The notes below the pieces were generated by a model. The model saw nothing but the letters and a program-made list of their open reading frames with translations, had not been told where the DNA came from and ran no database searches. DNA of 64,000 nt from Gammaproteobacteria bacterium (lineage in GTDB: Bacteria; Pseudomonadota; Gammaproteobacteria; UBA6429; Thiohalophilaceae), in contig JAOULO010000006.1 of NCBI GenBank assembly GCA_029881995.1, positions 37,289-101,288 of the forward strand, written 5' to 3'. Positions 29,043 through 37,529 of this stretch are shown piece by piece (position 1 is the stretch's first letter; the number at the start of each line of letters is the position of its first letter). The position numbers and the translations under genes were made by a program.

Positions 29043-29819
29043 ATGAAGGCACACAACTTGAGACTCCTGATTTCGACCATTCTGTTTTTTTTCATCAATA
29101 ATTACACCCTGGCAGAGGAAAATATCCGATATTATGATATCGAACTCGTGGTCTTTGAAAACCTTGAAGAAAGTGCCGATAATAATGAGATCTGGCCTAG
29201 TGGCAAACAACTTGTTGTACCGGATAATGCCACCATCCTGGGACAAAAGTTCAAAGGTGAATTGCCACCAGAATATGACTCCCGCCATCTATTTAAACTT
29301 CTCTCACTGGATGATTACCAGTTAAAAGAACATTCAGATATGCTGAAAGAATCTGAAAACTATCGCGTGTTATTGCACATGGGATGGCGTCAGCCTGGTC
29401 TGGCCAGGGATAAGGCCATTCCTATCCACTTTACTCATGTTATTTCAGAAAATACTGAAGAACCTGCCCCACAGGAAGGAACTGTACCTAATAGTGAGCC
29501 CGATGTTCAATCAGTCCCAGCTTCGTCTATTCGAAGCCTGGCAAACCTGGAAGGGGTGATCAATATCGTCCTTTCACGTTATTTACATCTGGATGTGGAA
29601 ATGCTCTACAAGAAAGAAGCAGATGATGTCAGTGTCGATATGTACGACACCAGCTTTTTAGAAGAAAGAAGTGATCGGGAACCTATTTATTATCTTAAAC
29701 AAAACCGACGTATGCGAAGCAAAGAAACTCACTATATCGATCATCCAAAATTCAGTATGCTGGTCAGAATTACCCCATTCAAGATAGAGGTACCCAAAAT
29801 AACTGTACCCAATGGTTAA
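29043..29819 (+). CDS. csiV: CsiV-family exported protein
   Basis: 258 aa with a signal peptide (about 1-24, ending TLAE). The mature protein starts RYYDIELVVFEN, followed by a helix-rich middle, a Pro/Glu-rich linker (about 140-165) and VINIVLSRYLHLDVEMLY, NRRMRSKETHYIDHPKFSMLVRITPF, the core of the CsiV (PF10972) family. CsiV is periplasmic and was linked in Vibrio cholerae to peptidoglycan binding and the response to D-amino acids. It is found near mfd in other gammaproteobacteria. The ATG at 29043 is preferred to an upstream in-frame start. Confidence 0.8.
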   Translation: MKAHNLRLLISTILFFFINNYTLAEENIRYYDIELVVFENLEESADNNEIWPSGKQLVVPDNATILGQKFKGELPPEYDSRHLFKLLSLDDYQLKEHSDMLKESENYRVLLHMGWRQPGLARDKAIPIHFTHVISENTEEPAPQEGTVPNSEPDVQSVPASSIRSLANLEGVINIVLSRYLHLDVEMLYKKEADDVSVDMYDTSFLEERSDREPIYYLKQNRRMRSKETHYIDHPKFSMLVRITPFKIEVPKITVPNG

Positions 29820-30560
29820 TTAAAGAGAAGAGATCACTGCTGATAACAGGGACCGCACCCGGTCCATACCCGTTTCAAGATTCAGGTTGATCTCTTCCAT
29901 GGTGATTTCTCCCACCCCTCGCCCTGCTGCCATATTGGCCACCACGGCGATACTGGCATAGCATAAGTCTTTTTCTCTAGCCAGGGAGGCCTCTGGCATC
30001 GCTGTCATACCTACAATATGACAGCCATCTCTTTCATACTTGTTGATTTCGGCAGGCGTTTCCAGGCGAGGCCCCTGGGTTACGGCATAGGTCGCATAGT
30101 CAAACACAGCGATGTCTGCCTGGCTTGCTGCAGCAATCATACTCTTGCGCAGTGTTTCACAATAGGGATGGGTAAAATCAATATGCTCAACACCACTGTC
30201 CCCTCCCTCATAATAAGTATGCTCACGTCCCCAGGTATAATCGATGAGTTGATCCGGGATAGACAGGGTACTGGCCTGCATTTCATCGGTGATGCCACCT
30301 ACCGCGTTAACGGCAATCACATACTCAGCACCTAGCTGTTTAATGGCATCAATATTGGCCCGATAGTTAACCTTGTGAGGTGGAATGCTGTGATCATAGC
30401 CATGACGGGGTAAAAACAGGATATCTTTACCAGAAAGCTTTCCTTTACTGATCGAACCGGATGGATCACCGTATGGGATTGAAACTGTTTCTTTGCTGGT
30501 GATTTCAAGCCCTTCAAGTGAGGTCAGACCTGTTCCTCCGATAATCGCTATACTAGTCAT
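29820..30560 (-). CDS. S-methyl-5'-thioinosine phosphorylase (MTAP/PNP family)
   Basis: 246-aa nucleoside phosphorylase. Motifs: IIGGTGL at the start, the phosphate-site LPRHGYDHSIPPHKVNYRANI, AVNAVGGIT, VTQGPRLETPAE and GMTAMPEASLARE. The gene order with nagZ and the sequence pattern match the Pseudomonas enzyme (PA3004) that uses methylthioinosine rather than methylthioadenosine. Its product hypoxanthine is the substrate of the phosphoribosyltransferase encoded 1 base upstream, which supports this substrate. Plain MTA phosphorylase is the alternative. Confidence 0.82.
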   Translation of the reverse strand: MTSIAIIGGTGLTSLEGLEITSKETVSIPYGDPSGSISKGKLSGKDILFLPRHGYDHSIPPHKVNYRANIDAIKQLGAEYVIAVNAVGGITDEMQASTLSIPDQLIDYTWGREHTYYEGGDSGVEHIDFTHPYCETLRKSMIAAASQADIAVFDYATYAVTQGPRLETPAEINKYERDGCHIVGMTAMPEASLAREKDLCYASIAVVANMAAGRGVGEITMEEINLNLETGMDRVRSLLSAVISSL

Positions 30561-30561
30561 C

Positions 30562-31107
30562 TTACATTCCCTTCACGGCATAGATTCCATCGGCATTGCG
30601 TAACCAGGTTTTATAGTCCATACCATAACCAAACAGGTAACGGTCCACAGTTTCAATACCAGTAAAATCGGCTTTGATATCAAACGGGCGTTGCTGTAGC
30701 TTTTCGACCAGAACGGTACTGTATACTTCTGATGCCTGTTCATCTTTACAGTATTTAATCAGTTCTCGTAGTGTAATACCTTTATCGAGTACATCATCTA
30801 CCAGTACTACCACACGCCCTTTAAGTTCGATGCTGGGTTTGACCTTCCACTCTAATGTACCACCACTGGTGTCACCCTGATAGCGTGTGGCATGAATATA
30901 ATCCAACTGCAGTGGGAAATTGAGGCGCGTTATCAGGTGCCCCATGGGAATGATGCCTCCTGTAACAACACATAACATCAACGGATTTTTATCTTTGAGT
31001 CGTTCAGTCATGGCAACTGCCATTCTGTCCAGGGCCTGTTCCACTTCCTTTTTATCGTGCAAGCAATCCGCCTCGGTCAGTACCTGTTTGATATCTTCTT
31101 CTGCCAT
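30562..31107 (-). CDS. hpt: Hypoxanthine-guanine phosphoribosyltransferase
   Basis: 181-aa purine salvage enzyme transferring ribose 5-phosphate from PRPP to hypoxanthine (and possibly guanine). The PRPP loop is VVLVDDVLDKGITL; VVTGGIIPMG and DRYLFGYGMDY are family segments. It is followed after 1 base by the phosphorylase gene and preceded after 2 bases by the MscS-type gene, so the three are probably cotranscribed. Confidence 0.92.
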   Translation of the reverse strand: MAEEDIKQVLTEADCLHDKKEVEQALDRMAVAMTERLKDKNPLMLCVVTGGIIPMGHLITRLNFPLQLDYIHATRYQGDTSGGTLEWKVKPSIELKGRVVVLVDDVLDKGITLRELIKYCKDEQASEVYSTVLVEKLQQRPFDIKADFTGIETVDRYLFGYGMDYKTWLRNADGIYAVKGM

Positions 31108-31109
31108 TG

Positions 31110-32180
31110 TTAGTTGTTCTTAATGTGTTCTGGTAATTCAACCGTAGTTGTTGGGAAGGCGATTTCCGCATTGTGTTGTTCAATGATTTTATTAATCTTG
31201 AACAGTATGTCCTGCTTTATCTCATGGAAATGCTGCCAGTTGGTTGTTTTGGTAAAAGTGTAAACAAAAAAATCCAGTGATGACTCGGCAAACTTATTGA
31301 AATTCACCATCAGGGTCTGGTTTTGGTCGATCTCTTCATGGGACTGTAACATGGCCTTTACGTCATCGATTATCTGAGGCAAGGCCGTGGCATCAGCATA
31401 ACGAACACCAATGGTTTCGTAGATGCGACGGTTTGTCATACGTGAAGGATTTTCTACCGTGATACTGGTAAACACCGAGTTAGGCACATACAACGGGCGC
31501 TTATCAAATGTTCGGATCACCGTCAATCGCCAGCCAATTCGTTCTACCGTACCTTCAATATTGCGATCAGGTGATTGGACCCAGTCACCAATCGAAAAAG
31601 GTCGATCAAGATAGATCATGATGGCTCCAAAAAAATTGGCTAGCAGATCCTTGGAAGCAAAGCCCACGGCTACACCACCTATACCTCCAAACGCCAGGAT
31701 GGCGGATATATTAACGCCCAGAGTTTGAAGAATAACCAGTGTTGACGTAATAATTATCGAGATGCGGAGCAACTGGGTAACTGCATCTGCTGTCGTTCGG
31801 TCAATCGGTTTACCACGTACTTCCCCTTCATGCAGGATACGTTTTTCTACAAAACGGACAAAGCGGGTCAGTGCCCAGGTGATAAGTACGATGACACCCA
31901 GTTCCCTTACAGTTGATGCCTGAGTAAAACCCAGCATCTGGGCAGCAACTGTGATCCCCAGCAACCAGATAAGATAACTTAAAGGTTTACGGATGGCTTC
32001 AAGCGCGGCATCGTCCCAGAGGGTAGTCGTTTTTTCCAGCCTTGTTTGAATACGATTAAAAACACGCTTTTGAAAAAAATCGATCAACAGCGTTGCAAAA
32101 ATTAATGCAAACACCTGTAAGACCAATGTGTCCTCACCAAAATATACTTCAAGTGTTAGTAAAAAATCTTCTAGATTCAT
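31110..32180 (-). CDS. Small-conductance mechanosensitive channel family protein
   Basis: 356-aa MscS-family protein. Four to five predicted helices fill the first 190 residues; the pore helix region LGVNISAILAFGGIGGVAVGFASKDLLANFFGAIMI is characteristic, followed by the beta domain GDWVQSPDRNIEGTVERIGWRLTVIRTFDKRPLYVPNSVF and a C-terminal domain. MscS relatives open under membrane tension to release solutes. Closer to the YnaI/YbdG-like medium-length forms than to E. coli MscS (286 aa). Operon with hpt. Confidence 0.9.
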   Translation of the reverse strand: MNLEDFLLTLEVYFGEDTLVLQVFALIFATLLIDFFQKRVFNRIQTRLEKTTTLWDDAALEAIRKPLSYLIWLLGITVAAQMLGFTQASTVRELGVIVLITWALTRFVRFVEKRILHEGEVRGKPIDRTTADAVTQLLRISIIITSTLVILQTLGVNISAILAFGGIGGVAVGFASKDLLANFFGAIMIYLDRPFSIGDWVQSPDRNIEGTVERIGWRLTVIRTFDKRPLYVPNSVFTSITVENPSRMTNRRIYETIGVRYADATALPQIIDDVKAMLQSHEEIDQNQTLMVNFNKFAESSLDFFVYTFTKTTNWQHFHEIKQDILFKINKIIEQHNAEIAFPTTTVELPEHIKNN

Positions 32181-32292
32181 TTAAAAAATATGCCTTAATT
32201 AGGTATGGATCGCCCATGTTGGGCAATAATGTAGTCACTGTAACAGATGTATAATTTACAAGTTTTCCCCGTGTTCCCAGTGGTTAAATGTC

Positions 32293-33345
32293 TTAGCCAA
32301 AATCCAGTTCCATTGTTGGATCATCCTGATATTTTTGTAAGGCTTCATGTGCTGAACGCCAACGGACATTATTGCGTAGTTTATCCCAGTTCATTGGGTG
32401 GCGTCCGTGCATACGTGCCAGACGCACATGAGAAACCGGATCATCATATTGTTTGATACCTTGCAGCACCTGGAGTGCGCCTGCACGATTATTACAGACC
32501 AGTGCCATATCAACACCGGCATCCAGAGCAGCCCGTGCACGGTCGGCATAGTTCTCACCGACGACACTGGCACCTTTCATATCAAGGTCATCACTGAAAA
32601 TAACACCCTGAAAATTGAGTCGCTTGCGTAATACATCCTGTAGCCAGAATTTTGAAAAACCGGCCGGATTAGGATCGACATTGTCATATATCACATGGGC
32701 CGGCATGACCGCTGCCAGATCCTTTTTGATCAGGGCCCTAAACGGGGCAATGTCTTTGGCATAGATATCATCATAGGAACGATGGTCTATCGGCATGGCG
32801 ACATGGGAATCGGCCTCAATAAAACCGTGCCCAGGAAAATGCTTACCCGTCGCAGCCATCCCTGCCTCATGCATACCCTGGATAAAGGCATGTGTCAGAT
32901 CGGCCACCACATCGGGATGGGAATGAAAGGCACGATCACCAATCACTGAACTCACGCCATAATCCAGATCCAGCACTGGTGCAAAACTGAAATCGATATC
33001 AATAGCTCGAAGTTCGATGGCCATCATCCAGCCACAGAGATCGCTTAAGGAACGGGCCTTCTTTTTGTCCTTTTCATAGACTTCACCAAAACGGGCCATG
33101 GGGGGGATGCGACTGAAGCCTTCACGAAATCGTTGCACACGCCCTCCCTCATGGTCAACCGCAATCAGCAACCGAGGCGAACGCAGTGCATGAATGGACT
33201 TAACCAGGGCTTGCAGCTGTTCCATGGACTGATAGTTACGGGTAAACAGGATCACACCACCCACCAGTGGGTGCTGTAATACCTCTTTGTCTTCTGCTGT
33301 AAGCTCGAGGCCGTCTACGTCGAGCATGATGGGACCGAGGGACAT
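32293..33345 (-). CDS. nagZ: Beta-N-acetylhexosaminidase NagZ
   Basis: 350-aa cytoplasmic family 3 glycoside hydrolase removing GlcNAc from anhydro-muropeptides in peptidoglycan recycling. Motifs: PIMLDVDGLELT at the start, LVGGVILFTRN, AVDHEGGRVQRF, KHFPGHGFIEADSH with the catalytic His/Asp pair, and FSDDLDMKGA containing the nucleophile Asp. The ATG at 33345 has GGAG 5 bases upstream; an in-frame GTG 6 bases earlier is less well spaced. A 112-base gap with only a small GCCCA/TGGGC hairpin (about 32212) separates it from the mechanosensitive channel gene. Confidence 0.95.
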   Translation of the reverse strand: MSLGPIMLDVDGLELTAEDKEVLQHPLVGGVILFTRNYQSMEQLQALVKSIHALRSPRLLIAVDHEGGRVQRFREGFSRIPPMARFGEVYEKDKKKARSLSDLCGWMMAIELRAIDIDFSFAPVLDLDYGVSSVIGDRAFHSHPDVVADLTHAFIQGMHEAGMAATGKHFPGHGFIEADSHVAMPIDHRSYDDIYAKDIAPFRALIKKDLAAVMPAHVIYDNVDPNPAGFSKFWLQDVLRKRLNFQGVIFSDDLDMKGASVVGENYADRARAALDAGVDMALVCNNRAGALQVLQGIKQYDDPVSHVRLARMHGRHPMNWDKLRNNVRWRSAHEALQKYQDDPTMELDFG

Positions 33346-33370
33346 GGTCACTCCATATTATTTAATTTTT

Positions 33371-33859
33371 TTATTCTTCTGTTATTTCTACCGGTGTACC
33401 TACCGACACCAGATCGAATAATCGTATCACGTCACTATTGCGCATTTTAACGCAGCCATGGGAACTGGGGATACCCATGGGGTCTTCATCAGGACAGCCG
33501 TTGATATAGACATAACGCCGCATGGTATCGACTTTGCCAAGGCGGTTTTTACCTGGCTCGGTTCCACACAGCCACATGATACGCGTGAGGATCCAGTCTC
33601 GTTCCGGTGATTTTGCTTTCAGAGCTGCTTGGTAGATTTCTCCAGTGGGACGTCGCCCTACAAACACGGTATTCTCTGCGCAACCTGCCCCAATTTTGGC
33701 TCGGATATAGTGACTGCCTCGTGGCGTACATTCACTGCCCGACTGCTCCCCTGGCCCATTGGTGGCCGTGGCCACACTGACATCCATGACCAGTTCATCA
33801 TTTTGGTAATAACGTAATTGTTGCTTTGCAATACTGACTTCGATCCGGTCGTCGGACAT
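33371..33859 (-). CDS. L,D-transpeptidase (YkuD) family protein, atypical
   Basis: 162-aa YkuD-domain protein with the active-site motif SHGCVKMRN (His134, Cys136). Two things are unusual. There is no signal peptide, as the protein starts MSDDRIEVSIAKQQ. The conserved His that normally opens the motif (IHG, 12 residues before SHGC) is Asn120 in YINGC, encoded AAC. Transpeptidases of this family crosslink peptidoglycan in the periplasm; this one, if stable, would be cytoplasmic and possibly inactive or altered. It lies between nagZ and the CYTH gene. Confidence 0.85.
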   Translation of the reverse strand: MSDDRIEVSIAKQQLRYYQNDELVMDVSVATATNGPGEQSGSECTPRGSHYIRAKIGAGCAENTVFVGRRPTGEIYQAALKAKSPERDWILTRIMWLCGTEPGKNRLGKVDTMRRYVYINGCPDEDPMGIPSSHGCVKMRNSDVIRLFDLVSVGTPVEITEE

Positions 33860-33864
33860 TGTAT

Positions 33865-34338
33865 TTATGATTTCCAGTTCTTATACGGGTTTTTCACCAG
33901 ACTCACATTATAATAGCGGGGATCATCGGAAACTTCCTCTCCGGCCCAGGCAGGCATATCAAACTCAGCATCGGTAGTTTCCAGTTCGATCTCGGCCACC
34001 ACTAGCCCCTCATTTTCGCCTTTGAAGACGTCGATCTCCCATTCGTGAGATTCGTGCATAACATGATAACGGGTCTTTTCGATGACCGGCTGTTCACAAA
34101 GTGTATTTAACAACTCATGGGCCTCATCCATCGGGATGTCATATTCGTATTCCTTGCGTGTGATACCCAGTGTGGCACTTTTGATGTTGAGTTTTGCCTT
34201 ATCGCCTTCGATGCGCACACGCACCGAAGCGGCCTTTGATCCGACAAGATAGGCCTGACGATATTCAGTGCCCGCATCGGCCTGCTCACGCCAGCTGTCA
34301 TTTGTGAGCAGAAACTTGCGTTCAATCTCAATTGCCAT
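33865..34338 (-). CDS. CYTH domain protein, probable inorganic triphosphatase
   Basis: 157-aa CYTH protein with the family signature ExExK at the N-terminus (Glu4, Glu6, Lys8 in EIERKFLL), many acidic and basic residues in alternating strands and EIDVFKGENEGLVVAEIELE in the C-terminal half. Stand-alone bacterial CYTH proteins of this size, such as the Nitrosomonas enzyme, hydrolyse tripolyphosphate with metal ions; adenylate cyclase activity is less likely. It follows rlmD after 2 bases. Confidence 0.88.
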   Translation of the reverse strand: MAIEIERKFLLTNDSWREQADAGTEYRQAYLVGSKAASVRVRIEGDKAKLNIKSATLGITRKEYEYDIPMDEAHELLNTLCEQPVIEKTRYHVMHESHEWEIDVFKGENEGLVVAEIELETTDAEFDMPAWAGEEVSDDPRYYNVSLVKNPYKNWKS

Positions 34339-34340
34339 GC

Positions 34341-35666
34341 TCAGTCCTTTTCAAACAGTGCGATGGATTCCACATGTGCAGTATGAGGAAACATATCCAT
34401 CACACCGGCCTTTTTTAGTTTGTAACCATATTCATTACAGAGTATGCCTGCATCACGTGCAAGGGTCGCTGGATTACAGGAGACATATACAATACGTGGT
34501 ACGTCCATCTTGCGTAATAAGGGTAGAATGCCATCGGCACCCGTACGGGCCGGGTCGAGCAGTATCTTGCTGTATTTCTGTTTTAACCAGGGGGTCTGTG
34601 GATCTACATCGAACAGGTCCGCAACATGAAACTCGACATTATCAATCTTGTTGCGTTTAGCATTGGCATTGGCCCTATCAACCAGTACCTTTTCTCCTTC
34701 CACGGCGGTGACATGCTCACAGCCTCTGGCCAGGGCAAAACTAAAATTCCCCACGCCGCAAAACAGCTCCAGTACGCGATCCTCTTTTTGCAGGTCCAGC
34801 ATTTCCAGGGCCAGTTTAATCATGTTCTGGTTAATATCACTGTTGACCTGCACAAAATCACTGGGTTCAAAGGCAACTTCTACGTTGTAATCGGGCAGGC
34901 GATAAACCAACTGAGGGTCTTCCGGCCATAAAGGGCTAATGGTGTCCGGCCCACCGGGTTGCAGATATAAATAGAGATCCTGCTGCTTCACATACTCTGT
35001 GAGTTTGTTCCTGTCATCATCGGTGAGGTCTTCCAGATGGCGAAACACCAGGGCGGTGTGATCATCAGACACGGCTACTTCAATCTGTGGAATTCGTTCA
35101 TAACAACTCAGTGAACGTACCAGTTCAGCCAGCTCGACTAAACGTGGACCCACTGAAGGGTGTAGTACTTCACAGCGTTCCAGCTCGGCAAGGTAAGGGG
35201 CGCCCTTTTCACGAAAACCCACCAGTACCTTTTCCTTTTTGCGTACATACTTTGCGCCAAGGCGAGCCTTACGACGATAACCCCAGACAGGCCCGGTGAG
35301 CGCTGGCATGATTTCTTCAGCTTTCACCTTACCAATGCGTTGCAGACTATCGAGTAGTACCTGCTGTTTACTCTCGATTTGTGCCTCAGGAGAAAGATGC
35401 TGCAGGCTACAACCGCCACAGATAGCAAAATGCTGACACTTCGGCTCGATACGGTTAGTTGAAGGTTTGAGGATCTCCACCACCTTGCCTTCATCATAAC
35501 GACGAAAAGAACGGCTATATTGAAACTTCACTTCTTCCCCGGCCAGCACACCATGAATAAACACCGCCTTGCCATCAATATGGGTCACACCCTTACCATC
35601 ATGGGTCATGGATTCAATGGTGGTGGTTACCGGTTCGGTGGGAAGTTTTTTCTTACGTCGTGCCAT
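34341..35666 (-). CDS. rlmD: 23S rRNA (uracil-C5)-methyltransferase RlmD
   Basis: 441-aa SAM-dependent methyltransferase acting on U1939 of 23S rRNA (E. coli numbering). A TRAM domain (about 10-68) precedes the iron-sulfur Cys residues (Cys77, Cys83, Cys86 and one near 168). SAM binding is at LELFCGVGNFSFALA and the catalytic Cys is in VYVSCNPATLARD. In Pseudomonas and E. coli this gene neighbours relA and barA/gacS. Here relA is elsewhere, but cysM and an HPt gene lie upstream. Confidence 0.95.
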   Translation of the reverse strand: MARRKKKLPTEPVTTTIESMTHDGKGVTHIDGKAVFIHGVLAGEEVKFQYSRSFRRYDEGKVVEILKPSTNRIEPKCQHFAICGGCSLQHLSPEAQIESKQQVLLDSLQRIGKVKAEEIMPALTGPVWGYRRKARLGAKYVRKKEKVLVGFREKGAPYLAELERCEVLHPSVGPRLVELAELVRSLSCYERIPQIEVAVSDDHTALVFRHLEDLTDDDRNKLTEYVKQQDLYLYLQPGGPDTISPLWPEDPQLVYRLPDYNVEVAFEPSDFVQVNSDINQNMIKLALEMLDLQKEDRVLELFCGVGNFSFALARGCEHVTAVEGEKVLVDRANANAKRNKIDNVEFHVADLFDVDPQTPWLKQKYSKILLDPARTGADGILPLLRKMDVPRIVYVSCNPATLARDAGILCNEYGYKLKKAGVMDMFPHTAHVESIALFEKD

Positions 35667-35707
35667 AGATTAAATGTTCCGGAAATAATGAACGGCTGAC
35701 TGAAAGA

Positions 35708-36601
35708 TCAGCCAGCAGGAAAGACATTGGTAGAAAGATACCGATCACCGCGATCACAGATGATGGTGACAATCACAGCATCCTTTTCACGGGCGGCAAC
35801 TTTGAGCGCTGCAGCTACCGCACCACCGGAAGAGATACCGCAGAAAATTCCTTCCCGGGAAGCCAGTTCACGGGTGGTCTCCTCGGCCTCTTCCTGACTG
35901 ATATCCAGGGTCTCATCGACCCGACTGGCCTCAAAAATAGAGGGCAGATACTCCTTCGGCCAGCGCCGGATACCGGGGATTTTCGCCCCTTCAGAGGGCT
36001 GTACACCCACTATCTGGATATCGCTGTTCTGCTCCTTGAGATACCGGGAGGTCCCCATAATCGTACCTGTAGTACCCATGGCACTGACGAAATGGGTGAC
36101 CGTGCCTCTGGTATCGCGCCAGATCTCCGGCCCTGTGGTCTCGTAATGGGCCAGAGGATTATCCTGATTGGCAAACTGGTCCAGCACAATGCCCTTGCCC
36201 TCTGCGGCCATCTGGTCGGCCAGGTCACGGGCCCCCTCCATGCTCGCCTCGGCCGAGACCAGCACCAGTTCAGCCCCGTAGGCCGCCATCGCCGCACGAC
36301 GCTCAATGGTCATGGTCTCAGGCATCACCAGCACCATTTTGTAACCCTTGATGGCCGCAGCCATGGCCAGGGCAATGCCTGTATTGCCACTGGTGGCCTC
36401 GATCAGGGTATCACCGGGCTTGATATCACCGCGGGCCTCAGCATGCTGGATCATGCTCATCGCAGGCCGGTCCTTCACCGAACCGGCCGGATTGTTCCCT
36501 TCCAGTTTCACCAGCACCGTACTCGACAAACCCTCACCCAGACGCTGCAAACGCACCAGCGGTGTATTGCCTACAAATTGTTCTATCGTTGGAAATTCCA
36601 T
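35708..36601 (-). CDS. cysM: Cysteine synthase B
   Basis: 297-aa PLP enzyme making cysteine from O-acetylserine and sulfide or thiosulfate. The PLP lysine is in NNPAGSVKDRPA, with the substrate loop TSGNTGIALA and phosphate loop SAMGTTGTIMG; SSGGAV is near the end. The gene is strikingly GC-rich: the 60 bases from 36241 contain 43 G or C by my count. It diverges from the HPt gene and lies upstream of rlmD, the same neighbour as in Pseudomonas. Confidence 0.95.
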   Translation of the reverse strand: MEFPTIEQFVGNTPLVRLQRLGEGLSSTVLVKLEGNNPAGSVKDRPAMSMIQHAEARGDIKPGDTLIEATSGNTGIALAMAAAIKGYKMVLVMPETMTIERRAAMAAYGAELVLVSAEASMEGARDLADQMAAEGKGIVLDQFANQDNPLAHYETTGPEIWRDTRGTVTHFVSAMGTTGTIMGTSRYLKEQNSDIQIVGVQPSEGAKIPGIRRWPKEYLPSIFEASRVDETLDISQEEAEETTRELASREGIFCGISSGGAVAAALKVAAREKDAVIVTIICDRGDRYLSTNVFPAG

Positions 36602-36668
36602 AGGGCGCTAGTGTATAGCAAACCGCAAGGCTGACCAATGGCCACAAAAAATATGCTAACCTGCGGCC

Positions 36669-37016
36669 ATGAGTGAAATCTTCAACAAACAACAGGCACT
36701 CGAACAGGCCGGTGACGACCCCGACCTCGCCAAAGACCTCCTGCAAATGCTCTTCGCTGAACTTCCCGACCTGCTGGAGAAATTAAAACAGGCCCTCACC
36801 GACAACAACAAAACCGCCATCTGGGATCACACCCACAAAATCCACGGTTCCACCGCATACTGTGGAGTCCCTGCCCTGCGGGCAGCGGCACATAGTATGG
36901 AGCAGTTGATACGGGATGAGCTTGAGTCGGAGTTTATCGATGGTGTGGGGATTATTGAGAGGGAGATTGGGAAGTTGTTATCAGAAGGTGAGGCGATACT
37001 CGCCCAATTCGATTAG
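36669..37016 (+). CDS. Stand-alone HPt phosphotransfer protein, BarA-type
   Basis: 115-aa histidine phosphotransfer domain. The phosphorylated His is His59 in HTHKIHGSTAYCG. The flanking ALEQAGDDPDLAKDLLQML and GVPALRAAAHSME regions resemble the C-terminal HPt domain of BarA/GacS hybrid kinases more than free HPt proteins. In E. coli and Pseudomonas barA or gacS lies at this chromosomal position near rlmD or cysM, yet no kinase or receiver domain is present here. It is complete, with its own ATG. It probably relays phosphate from a separate hybrid kinase to a UvrY/GacA-like regulator. Confidence 0.88.
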   Translation: MSEIFNKQQALEQAGDDPDLAKDLLQMLFAELPDLLEKLKQALTDNNKTAIWDHTHKIHGSTAYCGVPALRAAAHSMEQLIRDELESEFIDGVGIIEREIGKLLSEGEAILAQFD

Positions 37017-37020
37017 ACCT

Positions 37021-37044
37021 GTAGGAGCGGACTGTGTCCGCGAT
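37021..37044 (+). repeat. GTAG-type REP-like palindrome
   Basis: GTAG (37021-37024) followed by the perfect hairpin GCGGAC-TGT-GTCCGC (37027-37041). A GTAG tetranucleotide just 5' of an imperfect palindrome is the hallmark of REP sequences moved by RAYT transposases. It starts 5 bases after the HPt stop codon. No RAYT gene is in this window. Confidence 0.65.
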
Positions 37045-37068
37045 AGGATGTGCTTTGTTCTCTCTAAT

Positions 37069-37338
37069 TTGAATCGCAATCGCGAGCTGGATCTAAGTCA
37101 GGTCTCGTCCTGACAGACGAGGTACTTTGTGAAGGACCACAAAGTACCCAAAAAGTCCTCCCCCTAAGATGGCGCAAACATGTTTTCAGATTTTGTATTC
37201 ATGTTGATGCTCATCAACGGCACGTCGTGTGCCGATGATGAGCAGCGCTGCGTCCATGCGGCGCACTAATTTATGTTTTATGAATACAAAACCTGAAAAC
37301 GCGCCATCAAAGGGGGCCAACCCCACAGCGAATTAACA
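37069..37338 (-). repeat. Structured repeat element, copy 1
   Basis: About 270 bp, inverted relative to copies 2 and 3. Reading the minus strand: a GGGG-TTGG-CCCC hairpin, then a long stem (37280-37308 with 37168-37202) enclosing two GC-rich hairpins, one with loop ATGGAC. Next is an A/T-rich hairpin with loop GTCCTT, two overlapping hairpins around 37097-37121, and a terminal TCGC-GATT-GCGA hairpin (37074-37085). Bases 37083-37177 match copy 2 (38751-38845) perfectly over 95 bp in opposite orientation. The long-stem sequence differs from the other copies yet still pairs. Confidence 0.8.
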
Positions 37339-37464
37339 GTCTTGCTTTATCAAGAATACAAATGCGGGGAGGAGGATTAACAAGAGGAATTGATTAATTA
37401 ATCATTCTGCAGATTAAGCTTCTCTAATTAGGCAAACAAACTCTTGATTTAACCTTTAATTTTA
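37339..37464. other. AT-rich intergenic DNA before island gene
   Basis: Between repeat copy 1 and the promoter of the lipoprotein gene. It contains the perfect 14-bp palindrome TGATTAATTAATCA (37391-37404), which could bind a dimeric regulator. No ORF or other feature is seen. Confidence 0.4.
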
Positions 37465-37492
37465 TTGACACAAATAATAATGTTATTATACT
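37465..37492 (+). promoter_or_regulatory. Sigma-70 type promoter of island lipoprotein gene
   Basis: Consensus -35 TTGACA (37465-37470), 16-base spacer, and -10 TATACT (37487-37492). Transcription would start near 37499, about 30 bases before the ATG. This is the closest match to the housekeeping consensus noticed in the window. Confidence 0.7.
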
Positions 37493-37529
37493 TTAAATAC
37501 ATCGGGGCATTTAGTGGGGGTGTGATTAA

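Noticed and set aside
36669..37016. HPt gene as debris of a broken barA
   Set aside because: It has its own start and full domain, and no kinase or receiver remnants are found in the 67 bases upstream or beyond in cysM.
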